Origin: an uncultured bacterium
GTDB lineage: Bacteria; Actinomycetota; Coriobacteriia; Coriobacteriales; Coriobacteriaceae
Assembly (NCBI GenBank): GCA_905215505.1
Contig: CAJMPU010000013.1
Span: 4,774 to 68,773, forward strand
Length of the DNA: 64,000 bases
Direction of reading: 5' to 3'
Shown here: one piece after another, positions 30,864 to 39,771 of the stretch
Position numbering within the stretch: the stretch's first letter is position 1
Layout: every line of letters begins with the position of its first letter
The notes under the pieces: generated by a model
The model's input: the letters and a program-made list of their open reading frames with translations, nothing else
What the model was told of the DNA's origin: nothing
Databases searched by the model: none
Position numbers and translations under genes: made by a program

Positions 30864-32737
30864 GCGCGATCACCCATCAATACATTCTTGGCGTGGAGCG
30901 TGGGGCAGATTCCGCAGCCGGTGCACGACGTGCGAGTGCAGTCGGGAGTCGTGACACCCTCGAGCGAGCGACGGTACTCGCGCTCGAGGAAGCCGCGCGT
31001 GCAGCCGGGGCTCACATGCTCCCACGGCAGACGCCAGTCCAACTCATAGGGCAGGTGCACAAGCTCATTGAGGTCGATGCCGTTTTTGGCAGCAGCCTCC
31101 TTCCAGTTATCGAGCGAGAAATGCTCTACCCAGGCGTCAAAGCGAGACCCCGAGCGCCAAGCATCGATGATGACGGGCGTCATGTCACGACCGACGCGGG
31201 AGAGCGCGGCCTCGATGAGCGAGGTCTCGGCATCGTGGTAATGCACGCGGACGGCACGGTTGCGAACGCTCGTGATAAGCAGCTTCTGGCGACGCTTGAC
31301 GTCGTCGTAGTCGAGCTGCGGGCACCACTGGAACGGCGTGGCAGCCTTGGGGATAAACACCGAAACCGAGATGGACACCGAGATCGAGCCGCGACGAGCC
31401 TTGGGCACCACGGAACGACCGAGCTCCAGCACGTGATCGGCCAGATTGGCGATGGCCACGATGTCCTCGTCGCGCTCGCCGGGAAGGCCCATCATAAAGT
31501 AGAGCTTCATGCGGTTCCAGCCGGCCTCGAAGGCCGCCTTGGCCGCACGGTCCAGGTCCTCCTCGGTCACGTTCTTGTTAATGATGTCGCGCATGCGCTG
31601 GCTGCCGGCCTCGGGTGCGAACGTCAGGCCGCCCTTCTTTTCGCCGGCGACCGACTCGGCCATATCCACGCCAAACGAATCCAGGCGCTGCGACGGAATA
31701 GACACGCGAATACCCGTATCCTCCAGGCGACGGTTGAGCCTGCCGAGCACGTCGCGAATGCAGGAGTGGTCGGTCGTGGAGAGCGAGGTCAGCGACACCT
31801 CGTCATAGCCGGTCTTTTCCAGACCCTGAATCACCGACGAGACGATCTGGTCGGCCGAGCGCTCGCGCACCGGGCGATACGTCATGCCGGCCTGGCAAAA
31901 ACGACAGCCGCGAGCGCAGCCACGCAGGATCTCGATAGACAGGCGGTCGTGGACCAGCTGCGCATAGGGTACACACGACTGCGACAGCGGATTCGTGGCG
32001 CCGAAATCCTCGACGACGCGCTTGTAGACCACGACCGGAGCATCCTTGCCCTCACGCGGCACGGTGTAGCCATGCGGCGAGCAGGGCTCATCGTGACGAA
32101 CCTCATAGAGCGACGGCACGTAGTTGCCGGCAATGGATGCAAGCTGCTCAACAATCTGCGCGCGCGGGACTCCTTCGTCACGCAGGCGGCGATGCAGCTG
32201 GCAGGTCTCGAGCAGCGATTCCTCGCCCTCGCCGATGAGGATGGCATCGAAGAAGGCCGCGTACGGCTCAGGGTTGTACACCGAGGGACCGCCGGCGATG
32301 ATGATGGGGTCGTCTTCGCCTCGGTCGGCCGCTAACAGCGGAATGCCAGCGAGATCGAGTGCCTCGAGGAAGTTCGTCACCGCCATCTCGTGCGGCACAT
32401 GCAGACCGACGATATCAAACGAAGCGACGGGGGCAGCACCTTCGAGCGACAGCAGCGGAATGCCCGCCTCGCGCATGGCGTCACCCATGTCGGGCCACGG
32501 CACATAGCCGCGCTCGCAGGAGATGCCCTCGGCCTGGTTAAGAATGTTGTAGAGGATGGCGATACCCTGGTTGGGCAGACCAACCTCGTACACATCCGGG
32601 TAGATCAAGCAGCAACGGTAGTCGGCATCGGCCTTGGAAAGCGTGCCCCACTCGTGATCGATATAGCGACTCGGCTTTTCGACCTTGGCGAGCAGCGGCT
32701 CAATTAAATGAAAACAGTCTTGGTATGCAACGCGCAA
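30860..32737 (-). CDS. radical SAM protein, TIGR03960 family
   Basis: The 625-residue protein has a B12-binding-like N-terminal half (GLPNQGIAILYNILN, IIIAGGPSVYNPEPYAAFFD) and a radical-SAM core. The CxxxCxxC motif is CARGCRFC (Cys 274, 278, 281). A second cysteine group (C600, C605, C608, C611) lies at the C-terminus and could bind another Fe-S cluster. I used the TTG at 32737, because AGGGG is correctly spaced and overlaps the upstream stop. The gene forms a unit with the DUF2344 gene and trails the mreB-rodA operon. The substrate is unknown. Confidence 0.88.
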   Translation of the reverse strand: MRVAYQDCFHLIEPLLAKVEKPSRYIDHEWGTLSKADADYRCCLIYPDVYEVGLPNQGIAILYNILNQAEGISCERGYVPWPDMGDAMREAGIPLLSLEGAAPVASFDIVGLHVPHEMAVTNFLEALDLAGIPLLAADRGEDDPIIIAGGPSVYNPEPYAAFFDAILIGEGEESLLETCQLHRRLRDEGVPRAQIVEQLASIAGNYVPSLYEVRHDEPCSPHGYTVPREGKDAPVVVYKRVVEDFGATNPLSQSCVPYAQLVHDRLSIEILRGCARGCRFCQAGMTYRPVRERSADQIVSSVIQGLEKTGYDEVSLTSLSTTDHSCIRDVLGRLNRRLEDTGIRVSIPSQRLDSFGVDMAESVAGEKKGGLTFAPEAGSQRMRDIINKNVTEEDLDRAAKAAFEAGWNRMKLYFMMGLPGERDEDIVAIANLADHVLELGRSVVPKARRGSISVSISVSVFIPKAATPFQWCPQLDYDDVKRRQKLLITSVRNRAVRVHYHDAETSLIEAALSRVGRDMTPVIIDAWRSGSRFDAWVEHFSLDNWKEAAAKNGIDLNELVHLPYELDWRLPWEHVSPGCTRGFLEREYRRSLEGVTTPDCTRTSCTGCGICPTLHAKNVLMGDRA

Positions 32738-32747
32738 CGGAAAACCC

Positions 32748-33677
32748 CTAAGCAGCGAGATCGGATGCGTCTTGGTAGGACGCCATAGGACGGGTAGCAC
32801 CCGCGACCGTGGTCACCAGATCGCGAACGCGGGAGAACGTGGCGGTGACCACCTCGTTGGCACGGCTGTAGTCGACATCGCGCTCGTAGAGCGAAACGAG
32901 CGCACGGCCCATGCCATAGGTGCCCGCGGCAGCAGTGAGCGCCTTGACGGCAAACCCAATATGCGGCGTCTGCTTGACGAGTGCGCGGGTGACCGCGCGG
33001 ATCACAAGACCGCCGGCAAGCACGCCCGCGACCTCATAGCCGCGCTCAGGCTTAATGCCGCGTCCAAAGACGGCAGCGAGCTCAAAGAGCATGCCCACCT
33101 GCGCCAGCGCCATAACGGGATAATCGGCGCCCGGCAAAAACACCAGCGCACCGGTCGCCATATTGGTGAGCGCGCACGAGGTGATGATACGATTGGCCGC
33201 CGCGATGCGCATAAAGGCAAAGTTCGCCGCAAAAGCCGTTTCCTTGTCGGTGCGATCGAGAATCCAGCGGGCAAGCGTCTCGAGCAGAAACGTCTTATCG
33301 GTTGCCGCCACCACGCCGAGCATGGGCGTGGACTCCTCGATAAACGGCACCTCCACAGCAGACTCGGCAAGCACGCACACGGGCGCGCCGGCGATCACGA
33401 GCTCCTGCACGGCACTCTCCAGGCGGTCGGAACCACACGAGAGCACCAGTACCACATCGGTATCGGTCTTTGGAGCAATTCGCTCCTCCCCCAGACGCTC
33501 GACGCGCACAATGCCCGAGGTCGTCTGCGGCACAAAGGCGTCACGCACCGTCTCGGCCAGAAAGCGCGAGGCGGACGAATCCAGATAGACCGAGACGCGC
33601 ACCGGCGTATCGGAATCCTTCTTAACGGACGCGCCCATCTTAAAAGCGCGGGTCAGCTTATCTACGGGAATTTTCAT
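32748..33677 (-). CDS. uncharacterised protein with DUF697/YcjF-like membrane region
   Basis: I do not recognise a named function. The 309-residue product has a soluble N-terminal half (about 1-140) with alternating hydrophobic strands (VRVSVYLD, VVLVLSCGS, APVCVLAES) that suggest a Rossmann-like or GTPase-derived fold without a P-loop. The C-terminal half has several small-residue-rich hydrophobic segments (MLFELAAVFG, AGVLAGGLVIRAVTRAL) resembling DUF697. The start is ATG at 33677 after GGAGGGG. It lies between rodA and the radical-SAM gene, 18 nt after rodA, and probably belongs to the cell-shape operon. Confidence 0.75.
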   Translation of the reverse strand: MKIPVDKLTRAFKMGASVKKDSDTPVRVSVYLDSSASRFLAETVRDAFVPQTTSGIVRVERLGEERIAPKTDTDVVLVLSCGSDRLESAVQELVIAGAPVCVLAESAVEVPFIEESTPMLGVVAATDKTFLLETLARWILDRTDKETAFAANFAFMRIAAANRIITSCALTNMATGALVFLPGADYPVMALAQVGMLFELAAVFGRGIKPERGYEVAGVLAGGLVIRAVTRALVKQTPHIGFAVKALTAAAGTYGMGRALVSLYERDVDYSRANEVVTATFSRVRDLVTTVAGATRPMASYQDASDLAA

Positions 33678-33695
33678 AGCAAACCCCTCCAGCGG

Positions 33696-34922
33696 TTACG
33701 CGGCGCCCGAACGATGCCGCCATATGGATTGTACGATACCCACTGTCAGCAGCTGAATCATCATCGAAGACGAACCGAAGCTAATAAACGGTAGCGGAAT
33801 ACCGGTAATCGGCATCATGCCGATGCACATGCCGATGTTTTCGAAGGTCTGAAACGCCCACATGCCAACGATGCCCACACACGAAAGACGCAAGAACAGC
33901 GACTCACACTTAAAGGCGACGCGAATCGTCGAAAAGATCAGCAGCACGTAGAGGCACAGGAGCAAAAAGGAACCGCAAAAGCCAAAGGTCTCGGATAGGA
34001 AGGCGAAGACAAAGTCGGTGTGGAACTCAGGCAGAAAGCCGCCGGCCGACTGCGTCGCATGGCCCAAACCCTTACCAAAGAAGCCGCCCGAGCCAACGGC
34101 GATAAGCGACTGCTGCAGGTTGTAGGCATCGTCCGAATCGGCATTATCGGGGTCGATAAAGACCGTCAGGCGGTTCATCTGATACTGCTTGATGAGCACA
34201 TCGTGGCCGAGCAACGAATCAAAGACCGAATCGAGCGCCAGGACGAGGGCCACCAGGCCCACAAGCAGGGCCAGGGTCGACAGCACCCATTCGCGGCGCG
34301 CACCGCTCATGCAGATGACGATGGCGCCCGAGACCAGCACGACCAGGCCCGAGCCCAGGTCGCCCATGGCAACGACGGCCAAAAACGGGATGGACAGCAT
34401 GCCGCAGAGCTTGACGTAGTCGCGAACGGTATCGATGCGGCCGTTATACTGCGAGCCAAGCGTGGCGATAAAGAAGATGGTGATGAGCTTGGCAAGCTCG
34501 ACCGGCTGGAATGTCAAGCCGATACCGGGAATCTTGATCCAGCCCGTCATGCCCAGACCGCCCGTATAGGACAGACCCGGAATCTTGGGCGAGAAGATCA
34601 CGATCAGGTCGATGACGAGCAACGCCGTCGAAAAATTGGAAATACCGCGCAGATCGGTACGCCAGACGAGCACCGCAAGCACCGCGCCAATGCCAATGCC
34701 CAGCAGGTGGCGCGAGAATGAGGCGTCGGCCTTAAACTGTGACGCCGACCAAATAATGATGGCGCCATAGGCAACGAGCGCGACGGTAGCCAGCAGCACA
34801 CCGATATGCACCTTTTGGCGAAACGTACCGCGCGAGGCCGAAAGTTGCTTGTTGACGCGGTCCAGGCTGCTGCGAGAGCCGGTCTTGGTTGAACGGAACA
34901 GATCCGCCGGAGAAAAATCCAT
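33696..34922 (-). CDS. rodA: rod-shape peptidoglycan glycosyltransferase RodA (SEDS family)
   Basis: RodA polymerises lipid II in the elongasome with its partner PBP2. The 408-residue protein has about ten membrane helices and the SEDS signatures GLTFQPVELAKLITIFF and MMPITGIPLPFISFGSSSM. Sequence in the large outer loop (NADSDDAYNLQQSLIAVGSGGFFGKG) is also typical. The first 40 residues form a Ser/Arg-rich cytosolic tail. The start is ATG at 34922 with AGGAGG 5 nt upstream, 9 nt after the PBP2 gene. Confidence 0.96.
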   Translation of the reverse strand: MDFSPADLFRSTKTGSRSSLDRVNKQLSASRGTFRQKVHIGVLLATVALVAYGAIIIWSASQFKADASFSRHLLGIGIGAVLAVLVWRTDLRGISNFSTALLVIDLIVIFSPKIPGLSYTGGLGMTGWIKIPGIGLTFQPVELAKLITIFFIATLGSQYNGRIDTVRDYVKLCGMLSIPFLAVVAMGDLGSGLVVLVSGAIVICMSGARREWVLSTLALLVGLVALVLALDSVFDSLLGHDVLIKQYQMNRLTVFIDPDNADSDDAYNLQQSLIAVGSGGFFGKGLGHATQSAGGFLPEFHTDFVFAFLSETFGFCGSFLLLCLYVLLIFSTIRVAFKCESLFLRLSCVGIVGMWAFQTFENIGMCIGMMPITGIPLPFISFGSSSMMIQLLTVGIVQSIWRHRSGAA

Positions 34923-34931
34923 CGCAACCTC

Positions 34932-37001
34932 CTATCGAACCGAAGAATCGCCCGAGGCCGAAGAGGTATCGGGCTCGTCATAAATCACGCCGAGCACGTC
35001 GCGCACGACATGCATCGCGGTATCCGAACCACCGCCGCCCTGCTCCAGGACAGTAGCGATGACATACTTGGGATCATCGGCCGGTGCATAGGCGCAGAAC
35101 CACGCGTATTCGTCCTCGCCGCTTTTCTCGCCCGTGCCCGACTTGCCGTACACCTGTGGCGTCAGGGTGCCAAAGTGAGCCGCCAGGGACGTCGATGCCG
35201 TGTAAATCACGTCGTGCATGCCGTTGCGAACAAGAGTCAAATCCGAATCGCTGTTGATCTTGGCCTCCAGGCGCTTCTTCTTGCCCTTGCCGTTGTACTT
35301 ATAGGCATCGCCGTCGCCATCGCGCGACACGGCAGACAAAAACACGTGAGGCACGTACTGTTTGCCGCCGTTGGCAAGACCCATATAGGCGCACGCCATC
35401 TGCAGGGGCGTCACCAGGATGTCGCCTTGGCCGATGGCAATGTTGGTCATATCGCCGGCATTCCACTTGCGGTCCTCGGCAGAGGCGTCGGTAAAGTACG
35501 ACTCTTTCCACTCGGCATCGGGAATACGGCCCGCGCCCTCACTCGGCAGATCGATACCGCAGGTCTTGCCTAGGCCCCAGCGACGAAAGACCTCCTGCAG
35601 GCCCTCGGAATGTTGCTCGTCATAAAAGAAGGCCTTGCCCATGTCGTAGAAGACGGGGTCGCACGAGTTGGCGATACCCGACTGCAGCGTCATGGTGCCG
35701 TGGCCAGACGTCAGCCAGCAGCGCTTGCCCCAAGCCTTGCCCAGGCCCGTCCAATAGCCCGTGCAGTTGGTTGTCTGCGTTGAAGTGTAGGTTCCAAACT
35801 CAAGACCGGCCAGTGCCGAGAGCGGCTTGATGGTCGAGGCCGACATGTACTGTCCGCTAATGGCGCGGTTGAGCAGCGGGTGCGAACCCTTGTCATCATT
35901 GAGCTCGGTCCACACGTCATTTGAGACGCCGCCGATAAAGACGGACGGATCGAACTTGGGCTCGCTCGCCATGCCCAGGATCTCGCCATTGTTGGGATCG
36001 AGACACACCACAGCGCCGTTGCCGGCATTGCTGTAGCCAGTGGTCTTGGCAAGCTCGATGGCGCTCGCCAGCGCCGTCTCACAGGCCTGTTGGATCTTAA
36101 GATCGAGCGTGAGCTTAATGTCGGAGCCGGCCTTGGCGGGCACGGCGCCGGCCTGACCGGTCACATTGCCCGAGGCATCGACCTTGACGGTCTGCTCGCC
36201 ACGAATACCCTGCAGCAGGTTTTCGTAGTAGCTCTCAACACCCGCCTGGCCCACGATATCGCCCGACTGGTACGTAATCCGGCCAGCAGAAGCATCATCA
36301 TCACCAGAGGTTTTCTTATTCTGGGCCTCGAGCTGCTCGGAGGTAATGGTGCCGGTATAGCCCAAGATATGGCATGCCGTCTCGCCATATGGATACTGGC
36401 GCTCGGTACGCTCGGCAATCTTGACGCCCGGGAACTCGCCGGCGTGCTCCTGAATATAGGCAACCGTGGAGCGACGGACGTCCGTCGCGATGGTATGCAG
36501 GCTCTGAGCGCCCTCGGAATTGTCCTGAATATTGCGCAGCACCGCCACGTAGGGCATACCGAGCACGTTGGCAAGATGGCGAACCAGAACCTCATCCTCG
36601 GCAAGGTCGCGGTAGGCCACGACAGCAAGTGAGGGACGGTTCTGGACAAGCGCCACGCCATTGCGGTCGAGGATGCGGCCGCGCACAGCGGGTGTGGTAA
36701 CGGTGCGCGTCTGATTGCTATTAGCCTGCTTTTCGTAATAGTCCGACGAGACCATCTGCATGCCCCACAGCTTGACGGCAAGCGCCGCGAACATCGCGCC
36801 CACACCCGTGGTGAGGATGGAGAAGCGGCCCTTAAAGGCGGTCGCCGCGGTATTGCCCTCGCCCTCGGTGGCGCGCGGGGCCGTCCCATGCTGCGTATCG
36901 TAGGTAAAACGAGAATCGCCGCGACGCATGATGACCAGTGCGACCACGATGGCCACAACCAGCACGATACCGGCGATAATAACCGTCATCTGGGAAGACA
37001 T
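34932..37001 (-). CDS. mrdA: penicillin-binding protein 2 (elongation transpeptidase)
   Basis: This class B PBP cross-links peptidoglycan during elongation. The 689-residue protein has a pedestal domain (RGRILDRNGVALVQNRP, QYPYGETACHILGY) and the transpeptidase domain. The catalytic Ser389-xx-Lys392 is in MSASTIKPLSA, the second motif is SCD in IANSCDPVF, and the third is KSG in YGKSGTGEKSG. Two hydrophobic segments are predicted near residues 7-25 and 60-82, instead of the usual single anchor. The start is ATG at 37001 with GGGAGG 7 nt upstream. It is encoded between mreD and rodA. Confidence 0.96.
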   Translation of the reverse strand: MSSQMTVIIAGIVLVVAIVVALVIMRRGDSRFTYDTQHGTAPRATEGEGNTAATAFKGRFSILTTGVGAMFAALAVKLWGMQMVSSDYYEKQANSNQTRTVTTPAVRGRILDRNGVALVQNRPSLAVVAYRDLAEDEVLVRHLANVLGMPYVAVLRNIQDNSEGAQSLHTIATDVRRSTVAYIQEHAGEFPGVKIAERTERQYPYGETACHILGYTGTITSEQLEAQNKKTSGDDDASAGRITYQSGDIVGQAGVESYYENLLQGIRGEQTVKVDASGNVTGQAGAVPAKAGSDIKLTLDLKIQQACETALASAIELAKTTGYSNAGNGAVVCLDPNNGEILGMASEPKFDPSVFIGGVSNDVWTELNDDKGSHPLLNRAISGQYMSASTIKPLSALAGLEFGTYTSTQTTNCTGYWTGLGKAWGKRCWLTSGHGTMTLQSGIANSCDPVFYDMGKAFFYDEQHSEGLQEVFRRWGLGKTCGIDLPSEGAGRIPDAEWKESYFTDASAEDRKWNAGDMTNIAIGQGDILVTPLQMACAYMGLANGGKQYVPHVFLSAVSRDGDGDAYKYNGKGKKKRLEAKINSDSDLTLVRNGMHDVIYTASTSLAAHFGTLTPQVYGKSGTGEKSGEDEYAWFCAYAPADDPKYVIATVLEQGGGGSDTAMHVVRDVLGVIYDEPDTSSASGDSSVR

Positions 37002-37014
37002 CTACGAGCCTCCC

Positions 37015-37587
37015 CTATTTGAGCTTACGGGTCTTGGGCTTAAAGCGCATGCCCGTCTGGCGTCCGCCACGTGCGGAAAATCCATAACCGGACTGCGGCA
37101 CGACGCCGGACATCAAAAACGGAATGGCAACCAGACCCGTCAGGATCGAAGACGGCAGCGCATGGCCGAAGATCGCCACGACAAAGCTCGTCTCCAAACC
37201 CATAAACAGCAAGATGATGCTGTAGATCACATTAATGACGAGCGCAAAGGCGCCCACAGTGATGCCGCGCGCACTCGGGGTACCGCCCGTCTGACCGGCA
37301 GCGCTATGCACCAGGGCAAAAGAACCCACGGTCAGCAGGAGCGACATAACGCCCACCGGCACGGCAGCGGAAAGGTCATAGAACAAGCCGCTGCAAAAAC
37401 CGCACACGACGGCACGGGTCGGGTCGCCCGAGAACACGCTTAGGCACACCAGGATAATCATAAAGTTGACGCGACCGCCCGCAATGGAGATCTGCGGTGC
37501 CAGGCCTGCCTGCAGCAGCACGCACACAATGGCGGCGATTACAAACGTGCGGGAGCTCATCCCCTGCTCGTGTAGATCCATGGACAT
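37015..37587 (-). CDS. mreD: rod shape-determining protein MreD
   Basis: MreD is a small membrane component of the elongasome. The 190-residue product has five or six hydrophobic helices and the family-like stretch INFMIILVCLSVFSGDP-type region (residues 40-56), followed by GFCSGLFYDLSAAVPVG. The basic C-terminus (FKPKTRKLK) is cytosolic. An internal ATG two codons later is an equally possible start. Sequence conservation of MreD is low, so the call rests largely on position between mreC and the PBP2 gene. Confidence 0.88.
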   Translation of the reverse strand: MSMDLHEQGMSSRTFVIAAIVCVLLQAGLAPQISIAGGRVNFMIILVCLSVFSGDPTRAVVCGFCSGLFYDLSAAVPVGVMSLLLTVGSFALVHSAAGQTGGTPSARGITVGAFALVINVIYSIILLFMGLETSFVVAIFGHALPSSILTGLVAIPFLMSGVVPQSGYGFSARGGRQTGMRFKPKTRKLK

Positions 37588-37592
37588 GCCCC

Positions 37593-38591
37593 CTATTCGC
37601 TCGAGCCGGAATCGGTCGTCTCGGACGTGTCGGAACTGTCATCCGGGCTCTCGTCCTTCGTCTTGGTCGCAGCATCGCGCGACGTTCCCTGCGGCGTGCT
37701 GTTGGCCGTGTTCACGTCCTCATCCGAGGCCGACTGTTCGTCGGTCAGCGAGGTAATGACCAGCACTTCCTCGTTGTTCTCGGCCGTGGTCTGAGCGCGC
37801 ACCACAATGGTGTAGTACACGTCGTTTGCCGATTTCTCAACCGACGAGACGGTGCCAAGCGGAAGGCCCTTGGGGAACACGCCACCGATGCCCGAGGTCA
37901 CGATGATGTCGCCAACCTTAACATCGGAGTCGACGCTCACGTACTCAAGACGCAGCGTGCCGTCAGCCTGACCCTGCAGCATGCCCTGGGCGCGCGTGTC
38001 CTGCACCATGGCGGATACGCCGGAGTTCTCGTCGCCAATCAGGCGCACGGTGGACGTTTTGGCCGAGACTTCGATGATCTGGCCGATAACACCGGCCGAA
38101 CTCGTCACAGGCATGTTGATGGTAAGCCCGTCGGCAGAACCCTTATCAATCGTGACGGTCGAAGTCCAGGCATCGCCGGAGGCACCGACGATACGAGCTG
38201 CGGTCGATTTGAGGTTGTAGGTCGATTGCAGCCCGACCAGCCCCTCCAGACGCTCGGCGGTCTTTTGAGCCTCGGAGAGCTCAGCAACCTTAGAGGTCAG
38301 TTCCTCGTTTTGCTTCTTAAGCTCGTCGAGCGTGTCCTGCGACGCCGTAAGGTTAGAGAACACGTTGCCGATCGTATTGAAGGGAGCCGCCACGGCCGAG
38401 CCCACAAAGCGCACCGGCGAGGTAATCGTCGTTACGCCCGAACGCACGGCATGAATCGGTCCTGCCTCGCCCTCGCGGATGTAAAACGTGAGCAGCAACA
38501 CCGAAATCAGGCTGAAAACAATCAACGGGCGCATACCCGTTGATTGTCGCTTGGTATTCAGATTTGTGGAGAAACCCGAAGATCGTGCCAA
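37593..38591 (-). CDS. mreC: rod shape-determining protein MreC
   Basis: MreC links MreB filaments with outer elongasome enzymes. The 332-residue protein has one N-terminal membrane helix (about 21-38), a coiled coil (about 85-120, DELKKQNEELTSKVAELSEAQ), and the double beta-barrel core with GSADGLTINMPVTSSAGVIGQ and VGDIIVTSGIGGVFPKGLPLG. The last 50 residues are a Ser/Asp/Thr-rich disordered tail. The start is TTG at 38591 with AAGGTGG upstream. Confidence 0.95.
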   Translation of the reverse strand: MARSSGFSTNLNTKRQSTGMRPLIVFSLISVLLLTFYIREGEAGPIHAVRSGVTTITSPVRFVGSAVAAPFNTIGNVFSNLTASQDTLDELKKQNEELTSKVAELSEAQKTAERLEGLVGLQSTYNLKSTAARIVGASGDAWTSTVTIDKGSADGLTINMPVTSSAGVIGQIIEVSAKTSTVRLIGDENSGVSAMVQDTRAQGMLQGQADGTLRLEYVSVDSDVKVGDIIVTSGIGGVFPKGLPLGTVSSVEKSANDVYYTIVVRAQTTAENNEEVLVITSLTDEQSASDEDVNTANSTPQGTSRDAATKTKDESPDDSSDTSETTDSGSSE

Positions 38592-38612
38592 ATGGAATCC
38601 ACCTTTTGGAAA

Positions 38613-39656
38613 TTAAGCATTGGTCTGGACGAAGCCGCCATCAAACGCGTTGGCCTCGAGCACGCGGGCGCAGCCATTCACGACGTTGTCGAGCGCCGTA
38701 GGGCTAACGTTGACCGAAACGCCGGTCTCATCGCGCAAGCGCACGTCGAGACCGCGCAGCAGTGCACCGCCGCCGGTCAACAGAATGCCGTAGTACATAA
38801 GATCCGAGGCAAGATCGGGCGGCGTGGCGTCGAGGGCGTCCTTGACGGCCTTGGCCATCTCGTCGAGCGGCTTGTTGAGCGCTCGACGGATTTCCTCGCT
38901 CTCGATGCGCACGGTCTTGGGCAGACCGGTGATCACGTCGCGGCCGTTGACCTCGACGTCGAGCTCGTCCTTGAGCGGCACGGCGGAACCGACCTTGATC
39001 TTGATGTCCTCTGCCGTACGCTCGCCGATGGCCAGGTTGTAGGCATCGCGAACGTGCGTGAGGATGGCCTGATCGAACTCGTCGCCGGCAATACGGATGG
39101 ACTGCGAGACGACGATGCCGCCCATAGCGATAACGGCAACCTCGGTGGTACCGCCACCGATGTCGATGACCATGGAGCCGGTGGGTTCCTCAACAGGCAG
39201 GTCAGCGCCGATAGCGGCGGCCATAGGCTCTTCGATCAGATAGGCCTGACGGGCACCGGCCTGGATCGTGGCCTCAAAGACAGCGCGCTTCTCGACCGAC
39301 GTGACACCGGAGGGAACGCAGACGACAACACGCGGACGCGGAGTCCACGGATAGCGCTTCTCGGACGCCTTGTCGATAAAGTAGCGAAGCATGGCCTCGG
39401 TAACATCGAAGTCGGCGATGACGCCGTCCTTCAGGGGACGAACGGCCACGATGTTGCCGGGCGTACGGCCGAGCATGCGCTTTGCCTCGATACCGACCGC
39501 CAGGATGCGCTCGTCGTTCTTGTCGATGGCAACAACAGAGGGCTCGCGAATGACGATGCCCTTGCCGCGCACGGAAACAAGCGTATTGGCGGTGCCGAGG
39601 TCGATGGCAAGATCGCCCGCATAGCTACCGAAGAACATATCCATCAAAGAAAACAA
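38613..39656 (-). CDS. mreB: rod shape-determining actin homologue MreB
   Basis: MreB forms membrane-bound filaments that direct elongation. The 347-residue protein has the actin-fold phosphate motifs DLAIDLGTANTLVSVRGKG and MVIDIGGGTTEVAVIAMG, the adenosine motif ILLTGGGALLRGLD, and the family stretch KRMLGRTPGNIVAVRPLKDG. The start is TTG at 39656 with AGGAG 5 nt upstream. It is the first gene of an eight-gene minus-strand run ending at 30051, so the organism is expected to grow as rods. Confidence 0.98.
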   Translation of the reverse strand: MFSLMDMFFGSYAGDLAIDLGTANTLVSVRGKGIVIREPSVVAIDKNDERILAVGIEAKRMLGRTPGNIVAVRPLKDGVIADFDVTEAMLRYFIDKASEKRYPWTPRPRVVVCVPSGVTSVEKRAVFEATIQAGARQAYLIEEPMAAAIGADLPVEEPTGSMVIDIGGGTTEVAVIAMGGIVVSQSIRIAGDEFDQAILTHVRDAYNLAIGERTAEDIKIKVGSAVPLKDELDVEVNGRDVITGLPKTVRIESEEIRRALNKPLDEMAKAVKDALDATPPDLASDLMYYGILLTGGGALLRGLDVRLRDETGVSVNVSPTALDNVVNGCARVLEANAFDGGFVQTNA

Positions 39657-39716
39657 CGCAACTCCTGATGTGTTGGATGATTGCTGGAAAACTACTAGCT
39701 CATCATACTAGCGCAA

Positions 39717-39749
39717 GCCCGGCACCTCACTTGCGGTGAAGCGCCGGGC
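39717..39749 (-). terminator. hairpin after the TPR gene
   Basis: GCCCGGC-CTTCACC pairs with a near-perfect complement (GCCCGGCGCTTCACCGCAAG, then GTGAGGTGCCGGGC). It is followed on the minus strand by TTGCGC. The stem is strong and the T-tract is short. It separates the TPR gene from mreB. Confidence 0.65.
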
Positions 39750-39771
39750 AAAGCTAAATCCCATAAGGTCA

